64,000 nucleotides of DNA, taken from NCBI GenBank assembly GCA_000434675.1, contig HF988646.1, forward strand, positions 12,763 to 76,762. The letters are read 5' to 3'. Position numbers and translations under genes: made by a program. Below, one piece after another: positions 26,729-35,525 of the stretch. The notes under the pieces were generated by a model. That model had not been told where the DNA came from. It searched no databases and was given only the letters and a program-made list of their open reading frames with translations. Every line of letters begins with the position of its first letter. Position 1 is the stretch's first letter. The DNA comes from Faecalibacterium sp. CAG:1138. Lineage in GTDB: Bacteria > Bacillota > Clostridia > Christensenellales > CAG-917.

Positions 26729-27577
26729 ATGAATCCGCTTTTGAAACATATCACTCTGACTTCCGCGTCGGTTTTAACCACGGCCAAAATCGGCGGCTCG
26801 GTGTGGACGTTGAGGCCAAGTTCCGCCAGCGAGCTTGCATTTTTCGTTTCGGAGCTTGATAGGGCAGGCGTAAAATATATGCCCGTCGGCGGCGGAAGCA
26901 ATCTTATCGTCTCCGACCGCCCGAGAACCGTTGCCGTTTCCACTTCCGCCTTCGATCTCGTGGAAGCAAACGGCCGCAAAATATACGCGGGCGCAGGCGC
27001 GCGACTTTCGGAAATCATGCGGACGGCCGAAAAAAACGGATTGTCCGGCGTCGAATTCTGGGCGGGCATACCCGCAACGTTCGGCGGCGCAGTAAAGATG
27101 AACGCAGGGGCGTTTTCGTCCGAAACGATGGATAAAGTGCTTTATATCGACGTTTTAACGGGCGGAAAAGTCAAAAGACTTTGGAAAAGCGGCATAAATT
27201 ACGGCTACAGGCACACGGAAACAGACGGCATAATTTTGGGCGGGGCGATTGCTCTGGAACCGTCCTCTCCGGATGCCGTACGACAAAAAACGCGGGAGTA
27301 TCTCGAAAAACGGCGGCAAACGCAACCTGCGGGGAAAAGCGCGGGCAGCGTTTTCAAAAAAGTGGGCGGAGTGGGCGCCGGCAAATATCTGGACCTTGCG
27401 GGGCTTAAGGGCAAACGCTTCGGCGGCGCCGTCGTCAGCGAAAAACATGCGGGTTTCTTTTTGAACGACGGAGGCGCGACCTTTGAAGATTTCAGGCGTC
27501 TTGCCGATTACGCGGCCGACAAAGTTTGGCAGAAATTCGGCGTAAAACTAGAGAAGGAAGTTGTTTATTTTGAATAA
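26729..27577 (+). CDS. murB: UDP-N-acetylenolpyruvoylglucosamine reductase
   Basis: FAD/NADPH enzyme making UDP-MurNAc. 282 residues: MPVGGGSNLIVSD and EFWAGIPATFGGAVKMNAGAF form the FAD site, SAGSVFKK carries the catalytic serine, and KHAGFFLNDGGAT marks the type IIb C-terminal lobe. As with murC, the ATG lies six bases after TATAAT in the string TATAATAGAGTATG with no ribosome-binding site, so the mRNA may be leaderless. Confidence 0.94.
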   Translation: MNPLLKHITLTSASVLTTAKIGGSVWTLRPSSASELAFFVSELDRAGVKYMPVGGGSNLIVSDRPRTVAVSTSAFDLVEANGRKIYAGAGARLSEIMRTAEKNGLSGVEFWAGIPATFGGAVKMNAGAFSSETMDKVLYIDVLTGGKVKRLWKSGINYGYRHTETDGIILGGAIALEPSSPDAVRQKTREYLEKRRQTQPAGKSAGSVFKKVGGVGAGKYLDLAGLKGKRFGGAVVSEKHAGFFLNDGGATFEDFRRLADYAADKVWQKFGVKLEKEVVYFE

Positions 27578-28346
27578 ATTTTTCGGCGATTATCATACTC
27601 ACACAACCATGTCGGACGGCAAAAACAGCGTGTCCGACCTCGTGCGGTATGCCGAAAAAAACGGTTTTTCGGAGCTTGCGATCACCGATCACGGCTACGG
27701 CAACGTTGCTTGCGCGATGACCGACGACAAGCTGAAAACTTTAAGGTGCGAGGCGGACAAGCATAACGCCCAAAATACGGATTTGAAAATTCTGATAGGC
27801 GTCGAGGCCGATTTCGTAAGTTACGACGGAAGCATCGACCTCACGGAGGACAGATTTCAGGCGTTCGACGTGGTTACGGTAGGTTTTCATCGGTTCGTCA
27901 AAACCAAAAAGTTTTCGGAGTGGTTCGGTCTGGAGTTCTACAACGGCTTTCTGGCAAAACGTTTCGGAGCGAGCGAGAAGCGGCGCAGGAAGAACACCGA
28001 TATGGTCGTTTCCGCTCTCGAAAGATACGACATCGACATTCTCGCACATATAAATCACTACTTGAAGGTGGACGCAAAACGCGTCGGCGAGGTCTGCGCA
28101 AAGCGCGGCACCTACGTCGAAATGAATCAGAAGCACCTGGACGTTCTGGAAGAGGTGATAGACGAGCTTTTAGAAACGGACTGTCTGTTCATTGCAAACA
28201 GCGACAATCACGACGTTAAAAAATGTGATAATCTGGACAAGGTGGCCGAGTTCGTCGAGCGGCACAATATACCCGAAAGCCGCGTCGTAAACCTCGGAAA
28301 AACCCCGACTTTCAAGAACCACGGAGGGCAAAATGGAAAAAGTTAA
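27570..28346 (+). CDS. PHP-domain phosphoesterase
   Basis: About 258 residues. Metal-binding motifs of the PHP fold are all present: FGDYHTHTTMSDG, AITDHGYGN, GVEADFVSYDG, ILAHINHYLK and FIANSDNHDVKK. It is the stand-alone histidinol-phosphatase/YcdX type rather than a polymerase domain. A TTG at 27570, nine bases after AAGGAAG, is the preferred start, overlapping the murB stop; a TTG three codons earlier is possible. It sits in the conserved hprK-murB-PHP-whiA order. Confidence 0.85.
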   Translation: MNKFFGDYHTHTTMSDGKNSVSDLVRYAEKNGFSELAITDHGYGNVACAMTDDKLKTLRCEADKHNAQNTDLKILIGVEADFVSYDGSIDLTEDRFQAFDVVTVGFHRFVKTKKFSEWFGLEFYNGFLAKRFGASEKRRRKNTDMVVSALERYDIDILAHINHYLKVDAKRVGEVCAKRGTYVEMNQKHLDVLEEVIDELLETDCLFIANSDNHDVKKCDNLDKVAEFVERHNIPESRVVNLGKTPTFKNHGGQNGKS

Positions 28347-29322
28347 GTTTACCGTCTGCGCCAAAAACGAAATGCTCAAAAATCAGCCGACCGAAGTCTG
28401 CTGCGCAAAGGCGTGGCTTGCGGCGGCGGTGAAGGCGACGGGCAGTCTGAACATAACCAAAACGGGAATGAACGTGGTTTTCGAAAGCGACGACTACGAC
28501 TATATGATGAGCGTGGTGCATGCCATAAAACTGTTGTATTCGCTTCCGGTGGAGCTTATTTCACAGCGCGGAAAAGGCGCCAAAAAGAGCGCGGCGTTCA
28601 TGGTGAAGCTGGGGAAAAGCCAGTCCGAAACCCTGCTTTTCGACGTCGGAATCTGGGAAAAGGGCGAAGACGATATGCCGTGTTTTGCTCGCGGAGTGAG
28701 GAAGGAAATAGTCAGGAAGGAGTGCTGCGCCAAGGCTTTTCTGCGTTCCGTATTCGTTGCCACGGGAAGCGCCAACGTTCCGCCTAAGCTCATCGGCGAA
28801 TCGGACAGCGTGGAGTCGTCCGGCGGCGGTTATTATCTGGAATTCGTGCTTTCGGACGAAATTCTGGCCGAGGTCGTAGCGGGGCTTCTGAAAAGCTTGG
28901 GCGTTCCCGCAAAAACCACCGAGCGGAAAGAAAAGTTCGTGGTGTACCAAAAAGACAGCGAAATCATTTCCAACACCTTCGCGCTTTTAGGGGCGCACGA
29001 AGCGGTTATGTATATGCAGGAAATCATGGTGGAGCGCACGCTTTCCGCCAACCTCAACCGCCAGAGCAACATTGCCGCGGCAAACGCGGACAAAACGGTG
29101 ATTGCCGCCACAAAACAGGTTTTAGCCATTCAAACCATCGACAAAACCTCGGGTTTGGACAAGCTTCCGGACACGCTTAAAGAAATTGCCGTCCTGCGCC
29201 TTGAAAATCCGACGGCAGGGCTTGACTTTTTTGCGGGCAGGCTCGGCATAACCAAAAGCGGCGTGAACCACCGCTTCAGAAAGCTCGTGCAAATGGCAGA
29301 AGAAATCGAAAACAAACGATAA
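28333..29322 (+). CDS. whiA: DNA-binding regulator WhiA
   Basis: 329 residues: N-terminal LAGLIDADG-like halves (CCAKAWLAAAVKATGSLN... and CCAKAFLRSVFVATGSAN...) and a C-terminal helix-turn-helix (FAGRLGITKSGVNHRFRKL). WhiA controls sporulation in actinobacteria and affects division and chromosome segregation in Bacillota. GGAGGG precedes the ATG, which overlaps the PHP gene by 14 bases. Confidence 0.94.
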   Translation: MEKVKFTVCAKNEMLKNQPTEVCCAKAWLAAAVKATGSLNITKTGMNVVFESDDYDYMMSVVHAIKLLYSLPVELISQRGKGAKKSAAFMVKLGKSQSETLLFDVGIWEKGEDDMPCFARGVRKEIVRKECCAKAFLRSVFVATGSANVPPKLIGESDSVESSGGGYYLEFVLSDEILAEVVAGLLKSLGVPAKTTERKEKFVVYQKDSEIISNTFALLGAHEAVMYMQEIMVERTLSANLNRQSNIAAANADKTVIAATKQVLAIQTIDKTSGLDKLPDTLKEIAVLRLENPTAGLDFFAGRLGITKSGVNHRFRKLVQMAEEIENKR

Positions 29323-29338
29323 ACGAAAAGAAACGCTT

Positions 29339-32300
29339 ATGAAAGAATTTGTGCATTTACATCTACACACCGAATACAGTCTTCTCGACGGCATGGCCCG
29401 CATCAAAAAGGGCAAAAAAGGCACGCCGCTTTTGGACGCGTTGAAAGCCAAGGGCATGAAGGCCTGCGCCATCACCGATCACGGCAACATGTACGGCGTT
29501 TATCCTTTCGTCGAAACCTTCAATTCCGTCCGCAAAAAAGCGGTGGACAAATATAAGGAGCAGCTTGAAGCCGAGGGCAAAACCAAGGACGAAATCAAAG
29601 CTGCCGTCAAAGAGAACGCCGACAACTTAGACAGCATGAAGCCTATCATCGGCAGCGAGTTTTACGTGGTTGACAATCACAAGGTATTCGAGCACGGCGA
29701 AACGCGCAACCACCTTATATTGCTTGCCAAAAATCAGACAGGCTACAAAAATCTGATGAAGCTGTCGAGCATATCTTTTATCGACGGATTCTATTACAAG
29801 CCGCGCATCGACATGCAGCTTCTTAAGGAGCACAGCGAGGGGCTTATCTGTCTTTCCGCGTGCATACAGGGCAAAATTCCGCAGCTTCTCTTAAACGACG
29901 ACTACGAAGGCGCCAAAAAGCTGGCTCTGGAATTCAAGAGCATGTTTGCGCCGGGCGATTTTTATCTAGAATTGCAGTTTCACGGCACGCCGGAGCAGGC
30001 GAAAATGCCGTACGTCTATAGGGGCGAGGACAAACGCGATATGCCGCTCTGGCAGCGTCAGCGTTATATAAATCCGCTTCTCAAAAAGCTTGCGGACGAA
30101 ATCGGTGTAAAAGTGGTTGCCACCAACGACGTGCACTATCTCACCAAAGAGGACGCCGAGGTTCAGGACGTTATGCTTTGCGTCAACATGCAGCGAAAAG
30201 TGGGCGATCCCGACCGTATGCGTATGGATCCGCACGAGTTTTATCTCAAAACCTACGACGAAATGCTCCTTATGCTGCCGGAATATCCGGAGGCTTTGGA
30301 CACCACAGTCGAAATTGCCGACAAATGCAACGTCACGGTTGAAATCCGCGCGCCGGAAGGGCACTACGAAATTCCTAACTATGTTCCTGAGGGTGACGAC
30401 GGCAAACCGCTGGGGATAACCGCGGAGGAATATCTTTCCCAAATGAGCTGGGCGGGGCTTAAAAAACGCTATTCGGTCATAACCAAAGAGCTTGAAGACA
30501 GAATGAGGATGGAGCTCGACGTCATCATAAAGATGGGTTTTGCGGGCTACTATCTCATCGTTTGGGACTACATCAACTGGGCCAAAAAGCACGGGATACC
30601 GATAGGGCCGGGGCGCGGAAGCGGCGTCGGCAGCATAGTGGCCTATTGCGTGGGCATAACCAACGTCGATCCTATCCGCTACAATCTTCTCTTCGAGCGT
30701 TTTCTGAACGTGGAAAGGATAAGCATGCCGGACTTTGACGTGGACATCTGCATCGAAGGCCGCGGCAAGGTTATCGAATACGTATCTCACAAATATCACC
30801 CTGAAAACGTCACGCAGATCATCGCATTCGGCACGATGAGTGCGCGCTCGTCCTTAAAGGACGTGGCAAGGGCGTACGACATACCTTACGCCGACGCGGA
30901 CAAGTGGTCCAAAGCCATACCTATGGAGGCGGGCAAGTGCAGCTTCGACAAGGCTTTGGGGCTTTACAAAAACGACGAAGGCAAGGTTGAAGGCGCGTCG
31001 CCTGACTTTATAGAGTTCTATGAAACCGACGCCACCGCACACAGCATAATCGACATCGCAAGAAAACTCGAGGGCATGCCTCGCCAGACTTCCATGCACG
31101 CATGCGGCGTTTTGATATGCCCGAAAAAGGTTGTGGAATATCTGCCGCTTCAGCGAAAGGAAGACAGCATCACCACCCAGTTCGACAAGGATCAGGTGGA
31201 AGCGATGGGGCTTGTCAAGATGGACTTTTTGGGTTTAAGAACCCTAACAGACATCAACCTCGCTTGTCAGTACGCCAAGGAAGACTACGGCGTCGACATC
31301 GACTTCGACAAAGCGGGCGTCGACGATCCGGAGGTTTACGCCGAAATTTACAGCGGCGACACCGTCGGCATATTCCAGCTGGAAAGCGCGGGCATGTGCA
31401 AATTTATGCAGCGCCTGAAGCCTGACAAACTGGAGGACGTCATCGCAGGCGTTTCGCTCTACAGGCCGGGCCCTATGCAGTTTATCGACTCCTACATTAA
31501 GGGTAAGCATAACCCCGAAAGCGTTCGCTACGTCGACGAAAAACTCAAAAAAATTCTCGACGTAACCTACGGTTGCATAGTCTATCAGGAACAGGTTATG
31601 CAGATTGCCCGCGAAGTGGCGGGCTACAGCCTCGGCGGCGCAGACCTTTTGCGCCGAGCCATGGGCAAGAAAAAAGTTGACATTATGAAGCACAACAAAG
31701 AAGTCTTCATAAACGGCGGCAAGCCTGACGAAAACAGGGCGGCGGTCATTCCGGGCGCAGTCAAGCTGGGCATGAAGGCGGAAGTGGCCAACTCGCTTTT
31801 CGATCAGATTTTGCAATTTGCGTCCTACGCGTTCAACAAATCCCACGCGGCGGCGTACAGCGTCATCACCTATCAGACAGCCTATCTCAAGCGCTACTAC
31901 AGGGCGCAGTTCATGACGGCGATTCTCAACAACCGCATCACCGACGCCAAGGAAATCGGCAAATATGTCAACTATCTCACGTCGGTCGACATCAAGGTTC
32001 TGCCGCCTGACATAAACCGCAGCAAGCAGAAGTTTGCCACCGAGGGCAAAGCCGTCCGTTTCGGTCTTATGGCCATAAAGGGCGTCGGCGAGCAGGCCGT
32101 CGCGGAAATCGTTAAGGAAAGAGAGCAAAACGGCGTCTATTCCGACCTTGAAGACGTAATCAGGCGAAACGCGGGCGTCGGCCTCAACAAACGCATGGTG
32201 GAGAACATGATAAAGGGCGGCGTTTTCGACTGTTTCGGCCGTACCAGAAGCACGCTTATGTCCTCTTACGAACAAATTATGGACATCGTCGCTCACGACA

Positions 32301-33133
32301 AAAAGAACAGCGAATCCGGCCAGCTTTCTCTCTTCGACAATCTGTTTGGCGAGGAAGACGAAGCGTTGCAATCCTTCACCTACGTCAATCTGCCGGAGTA
32401 CAGCGAAGTGGAAAAACTGGGCTACGAAAAGGAAGTTCTGGGTATGTATTCCACGGGACATCCGCTCAACAGCTTCAAAAACGCTCTCAAAAAATTCGGT
32501 TTCAACACCTCGATGCTCGTTGCCGAAGCCGACGACGACGCATCAGACGACGTGGAAGAAGAAACCGTATCTCTCGACGAAAACGGCGAAATGAGGGAAA
32601 CCGTTCGCTACGATCTGTCCCTCAACAATCAGCGAGTCAGCATGGGCGGCGTTCTGACGGAGATGACCAAAAAAATCAGCAAAAAGACGGGCAAAAACAT
32701 GGGTTACGGCACGCTGGAGGATTTGTTCGGCACCATCGAAGTGGTTTTCTTCACGGACGCGTTTGAAAAATATCGTCACCTTCTGAAGGAAAACAGCTTC
32801 ATAAGCGTAACGGGCACGCTCAGCGTACAGGCCGAGGACAGGCCGAAGATAACCGTCAGGGAAGTTAAGGAGCTTTCCGCCGACGGCATTGAAGAAAAAG
32901 CTTCCGAACCCGAAAAGCACGGCATAATTTATCTCAGAATGTCGCCTCGCTCCGACGTCGTAACCGCGGTGCAGAGGATACTTGCAAGATACAAGGGTGA
33001 CAACGTCGTCCGAGTCAAGTTCCGCGACAACGACGTGAGGGAATTTCCTCAGAAAGTGGCAATCACCGACGCGCTTATGTTCGATCTCGGAATGACGGTC
33101 GGGCAAGAAAACGTCAAAGTCATTTACAAATAA
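29339..33133 (+). CDS. dnaE: DNA polymerase III alpha subunit, DnaE type
   Basis: 1264-residue replicative polymerase. N-terminal PHP domain (HLHLHTEYSLLDGM, ACAITDHGNMYG), catalytic aspartates in MPDFDVDIC (about residue 465) and LVKMDFLGL (about 628), fingers motif GRGSGVGSIVAYC, helix-hairpin-helix near FGLMAIKGVGEQAV, a clamp-binding motif QLSLF near residue 994, and a C-terminal OB fold (YGTLEDLFGTIEVVFF). DnaE rather than PolC by domain order and lack of an exonuclease insertion. It follows whiA by 16 bases and lacks a strong ribosome-binding site. Confidence 0.96.
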   Translation: MKEFVHLHLHTEYSLLDGMARIKKGKKGTPLLDALKAKGMKACAITDHGNMYGVYPFVETFNSVRKKAVDKYKEQLEAEGKTKDEIKAAVKENADNLDSMKPIIGSEFYVVDNHKVFEHGETRNHLILLAKNQTGYKNLMKLSSISFIDGFYYKPRIDMQLLKEHSEGLICLSACIQGKIPQLLLNDDYEGAKKLALEFKSMFAPGDFYLELQFHGTPEQAKMPYVYRGEDKRDMPLWQRQRYINPLLKKLADEIGVKVVATNDVHYLTKEDAEVQDVMLCVNMQRKVGDPDRMRMDPHEFYLKTYDEMLLMLPEYPEALDTTVEIADKCNVTVEIRAPEGHYEIPNYVPEGDDGKPLGITAEEYLSQMSWAGLKKRYSVITKELEDRMRMELDVIIKMGFAGYYLIVWDYINWAKKHGIPIGPGRGSGVGSIVAYCVGITNVDPIRYNLLFERFLNVERISMPDFDVDICIEGRGKVIEYVSHKYHPENVTQIIAFGTMSARSSLKDVARAYDIPYADADKWSKAIPMEAGKCSFDKALGLYKNDEGKVEGASPDFIEFYETDATAHSIIDIARKLEGMPRQTSMHACGVLICPKKVVEYLPLQRKEDSITTQFDKDQVEAMGLVKMDFLGLRTLTDINLACQYAKEDYGVDIDFDKAGVDDPEVYAEIYSGDTVGIFQLESAGMCKFMQRLKPDKLEDVIAGVSLYRPGPMQFIDSYIKGKHNPESVRYVDEKLKKILDVTYGCIVYQEQVMQIAREVAGYSLGGADLLRRAMGKKKVDIMKHNKEVFINGGKPDENRAAVIPGAVKLGMKAEVANSLFDQILQFASYAFNKSHAAAYSVITYQTAYLKRYYRAQFMTAILNNRITDAKEIGKYVNYLTSVDIKVLPPDINRSKQKFATEGKAVRFGLMAIKGVGEQAVAEIVKEREQNGVYSDLEDVIRRNAGVGLNKRMVENMIKGGVFDCFGRTRSTLMSSYEQIMDIVAHDKKNSESGQLSLFDNLFGEEDEALQSFTYVNLPEYSEVEKLGYEKEVLGMYSTGHPLNSFKNALKKFGFNTSMLVAEADDDASDDVEEETVSLDENGEMRETVRYDLSLNNQRVSMGGVLTEMTKKISKKTGKNMGYGTLEDLFGTIEVVFFTDAFEKYRHLLKENSFISVTGTLSVQAEDRPKITVREVKELSADGIEEKASEPEKHGIIYLRMSPRSDVVTAVQRILARYKGDNVVRVKFRDNDVREFPQKVAITDALMFDLGMTVGQENVKVIYK

Positions 33134-33144
33134 TTTGTAAACGC

Positions 33145-33172
33145 TTGATTTTGACGCAAAATTTGATATAAT
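33145..33172 (+). promoter_or_regulatory. Promoter of pfkA
   Basis: TTGATT at 33145-33150 and TATAAT at 33167-33172, 16-bp spacer. Confidence 0.6.
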
Positions 33173-33201
33173 TGAAACGAATAACACAAGGATTTTTGCT
33201 T

Positions 33202-34164
33202 ATGAAAAGAATTGCAATTTTGACTTCAGGCGGCGACGCTCCGGGCATGAACGCATGCATCAGGGCGGCCACCAGATACGCGCTCAGCAAAGGCTTCGAC
33301 GTTTACGGCGTCGAAAGAGGCTATCAGGGCCTTATCGAAGGCGAACTTTTCCGTATGGGTTCCAGAAACGTTTCGGGCATCATTCACAAGGGCGGCACCT
33401 TCCTTAAAACCGCAAGATGTCCCGAATTCAAAACGCTCGACGGCCAGCGGCACGCGGCCGAAACCTTGGGAGCGTTCGGCATCGACGGGCTTATCTGCAT
33501 CGGCGGCGACGGAACGTTCAGGGGAGCAAAGGATTTGTCCGACAACTTCGGCGTGAACGTAATCGGCATACCGGGCACCATCGACAACGATCTGGCTTAC
33601 ACGGATTATACTTTGGGCTTCGACACTGCCGTCAACACCTGTATCTGGGCCATCAACTGTCTGCGCGACACCATGGGCAGTCACGACCGCGTGAGCCTTC
33701 TGGAGGTTATGGGCAGACGTTGCGGCGACATCGCGTTGTATGCGGGCATCGCCGGCGGTGCCGAATATATTCTGGTTCCGGAGGTTCCGTACGATCTCGA
33801 CGCCATTTGCAAAAGCATTTCCATGAGCCAGAAGAGGGGCAAAACGTCCAACATGATCATCCTTGCCGAGGGCGCGGGCAATCAGGCCGACGTCTGCAAA
33901 TATATTCTGGAAAAAACGGGCATCGAAGTCAAAACAACCACGCTCGGTCATATTCAGCGCGGCGGCAGTCCGACGGTTTCCGACCGCGTGCTTGCGGCGA
34001 AACTTGCTGTCAAATCGGTCGATTTGCTGCTTGAGGGCAAAACCAATCGCGTTGTCGGCATACGCCACAACGAAATCATCGACGAAGACATCACCGAGGC
34101 TCTTAACATGCCTCGCACCTTCGACAAAGATCTTTACGATATCACACTAACAATCGGTTTATAA
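33202..34164 (+). CDS. pfkA: 6-phosphofructokinase, ATP-dependent
   Basis: 320 residues. ILTSGGDAPGMNA binds ATP, CIGGDGTFRGA carries the GGDGT glycine that marks ATP rather than PPi use, PGTIDNDLAYTDYTLG holds the catalytic Asp, and EVMGRRCGDIA the substrate site. AAGG precedes the ATG of MKRIAILT; an earlier in-frame ATG lacks a site. It is followed 48 bases later by a second, PPi-type phosphofructokinase. Confidence 0.95.
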   Translation: MKRIAILTSGGDAPGMNACIRAATRYALSKGFDVYGVERGYQGLIEGELFRMGSRNVSGIIHKGGTFLKTARCPEFKTLDGQRHAAETLGAFGIDGLICIGGDGTFRGAKDLSDNFGVNVIGIPGTIDNDLAYTDYTLGFDTAVNTCIWAINCLRDTMGSHDRVSLLEVMGRRCGDIALYAGIAGGAEYILVPEVPYDLDAICKSISMSQKRGKTSNMIILAEGAGNQADVCKYILEKTGIEVKTTTLGHIQRGGSPTVSDRVLAAKLAVKSVDLLLEGKTNRVVGIRHNEIIDEDITEALNMPRTFDKDLYDITLTIGL

Positions 34165-34212
34165 GCCGAAAATCAACACATAAAACACATTTTACAAAAT
34201 TTGGAGGTTACT

Positions 34213-35460
34213 ATGAAAAATCTTAAAGGCGCTTGTATGTTTGCGCAGTCCGGCGGTCCTACGTCGGTTATCAACAGCTCCGCGGCAGGCGTGTTTCTGG
34301 AGGCATTGAAGAGCCCTGAAATCACCAAGGTTTATGGCGCGGCTCACGGCATCAAGGGCGTTTTGGACGAGCAGTTCTACGACATCGGTCTTGAAGACAA
34401 AAAGGAGCTTGAACTTTTGAAATACACCCCAAGCTCCGCTTTGGGTTCGGTTCGCTACAAACTCAAAGACGTTTCCGTCGACGACACCGACTACAAACGC
34501 ATTTTGGAAGTTTTCAAAAAATACGACATTCGCTATTTCTTCTACAACGGCGGCAACGACAGCATGGACACCTGCAACAAAATCAGCAAGTTCCTCAACG
34601 GTTCCGGCTGGGATTGCAACGTAATCGGCGTGCCTAAAACCATCGATAACGATCTGTTCGGCACCGATCACTGCCCGGGTTTTGCTTCCGCCGCAAAATA
34701 TATCGCCACCACTTTGATGGAAATCAATCTGGACGCAAAGGTTTACAACACCGGCATGGTGTGCGTCATCGAAGTTATGGGCAGAAATGCCGGCTGGCTG
34801 ACCGCGGCCGCAAGCCTTGCGGGCTATAAGGGCCTCGGCGCAGACCTTATCTATCTTCCGGAAGTTGCGTTCGACGTTGACAAATTCGTATCCGACGTTG
34901 AGGGCGTTCTCGCCAAAAACGACAACAAGTGCATCGCAGTCGTTTCCGAAGGCATCAAGCTTGCCGACGGCAGATACGTAGGCGAATTCACCGCTTCCAA
35001 AACCGACCTCTTCGGTCACGCTCAGCTCGGCGGCGTAGGCCAGATGCTCGCAAACGTCATCAAAGAAAAAACCGGCATCAAAACCCGCGCAATCGAACTC
35101 AGCCTTATGCAGCGTTGCGGCGCGCACCTCGCTTCCAAAGTGGACGTAGAGGAAGCTTTCGGCGCAGGCGCGGAAGCAGTCAAAGCGGCGGTTTCCGGCG
35201 AAACCGACAAAATGGTTTGCTTCGAAAGGGATATGTCCACCGGCCATTACGTCTGCAAATACAAGCTTCTGCCCCTGGAACTTGCGGCCAACACCGAAAA
35301 AACCGTTCCTTTGGATTGGATAACAAACAACGGCACCGCACTTTCCGACAAATTCGTCGAATACGCTCTGCCTCTCATTCAGGGCGACGCAAAAGCTCCG
35401 CTCGAAGACGGACTTCCGCGTTTTGCAAAACTTAAAAAAGTTTTGGTAGAAAAACTTTAA
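34213..35460 (+). CDS. Phosphofructokinase, probably pyrophosphate-dependent
   Basis: 415 residues from MKNLKGACMF, preceded by GGAGG. The glycine of ATP enzymes is replaced: YNGGNDSMDT has Asp where GGDGT has Gly, and PKTIDNDLFGTDHCPG has Lys in place of the Gly of PGTIDND. Both changes are the known markers of PPi-dependent enzymes. EVMGRNAGWLTAAA and GHAQLGGVGQ support the long PPi subgroup. It would allow reversible, ATP-sparing glycolysis next to pfkA. Confidence 0.88.
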   Translation: MKNLKGACMFAQSGGPTSVINSSAAGVFLEALKSPEITKVYGAAHGIKGVLDEQFYDIGLEDKKELELLKYTPSSALGSVRYKLKDVSVDDTDYKRILEVFKKYDIRYFFYNGGNDSMDTCNKISKFLNGSGWDCNVIGVPKTIDNDLFGTDHCPGFASAAKYIATTLMEINLDAKVYNTGMVCVIEVMGRNAGWLTAAASLAGYKGLGADLIYLPEVAFDVDKFVSDVEGVLAKNDNKCIAVVSEGIKLADGRYVGEFTASKTDLFGHAQLGGVGQMLANVIKEKTGIKTRAIELSLMQRCGAHLASKVDVEEAFGAGAEAVKAAVSGETDKMVCFERDMSTGHYVCKYKLLPLELAANTEKTVPLDWITNNGTALSDKFVEYALPLIQGDAKAPLEDGLPRFAKLKKVLVEKL

Positions 35461-35479
35461 TCGAAAATAATCAAATCGG

Positions 35480-35508
35480 TTTTCCGCAGCGGCTTCCGCT
35501 GCGGAAAA
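35480..35508 (+). terminator. Strong hairpin between the phosphofructokinase and rlmD genes
   Basis: TTTTCCGCAGCGG pairs perfectly with CCGCTGCGGAAAA around a three-base loop. Only a short T tract follows, so termination may be partial and rlmD may be read through. Confidence 0.65.
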
Positions 35509-35525
35509 TTTAGCAAAGAGGATTT

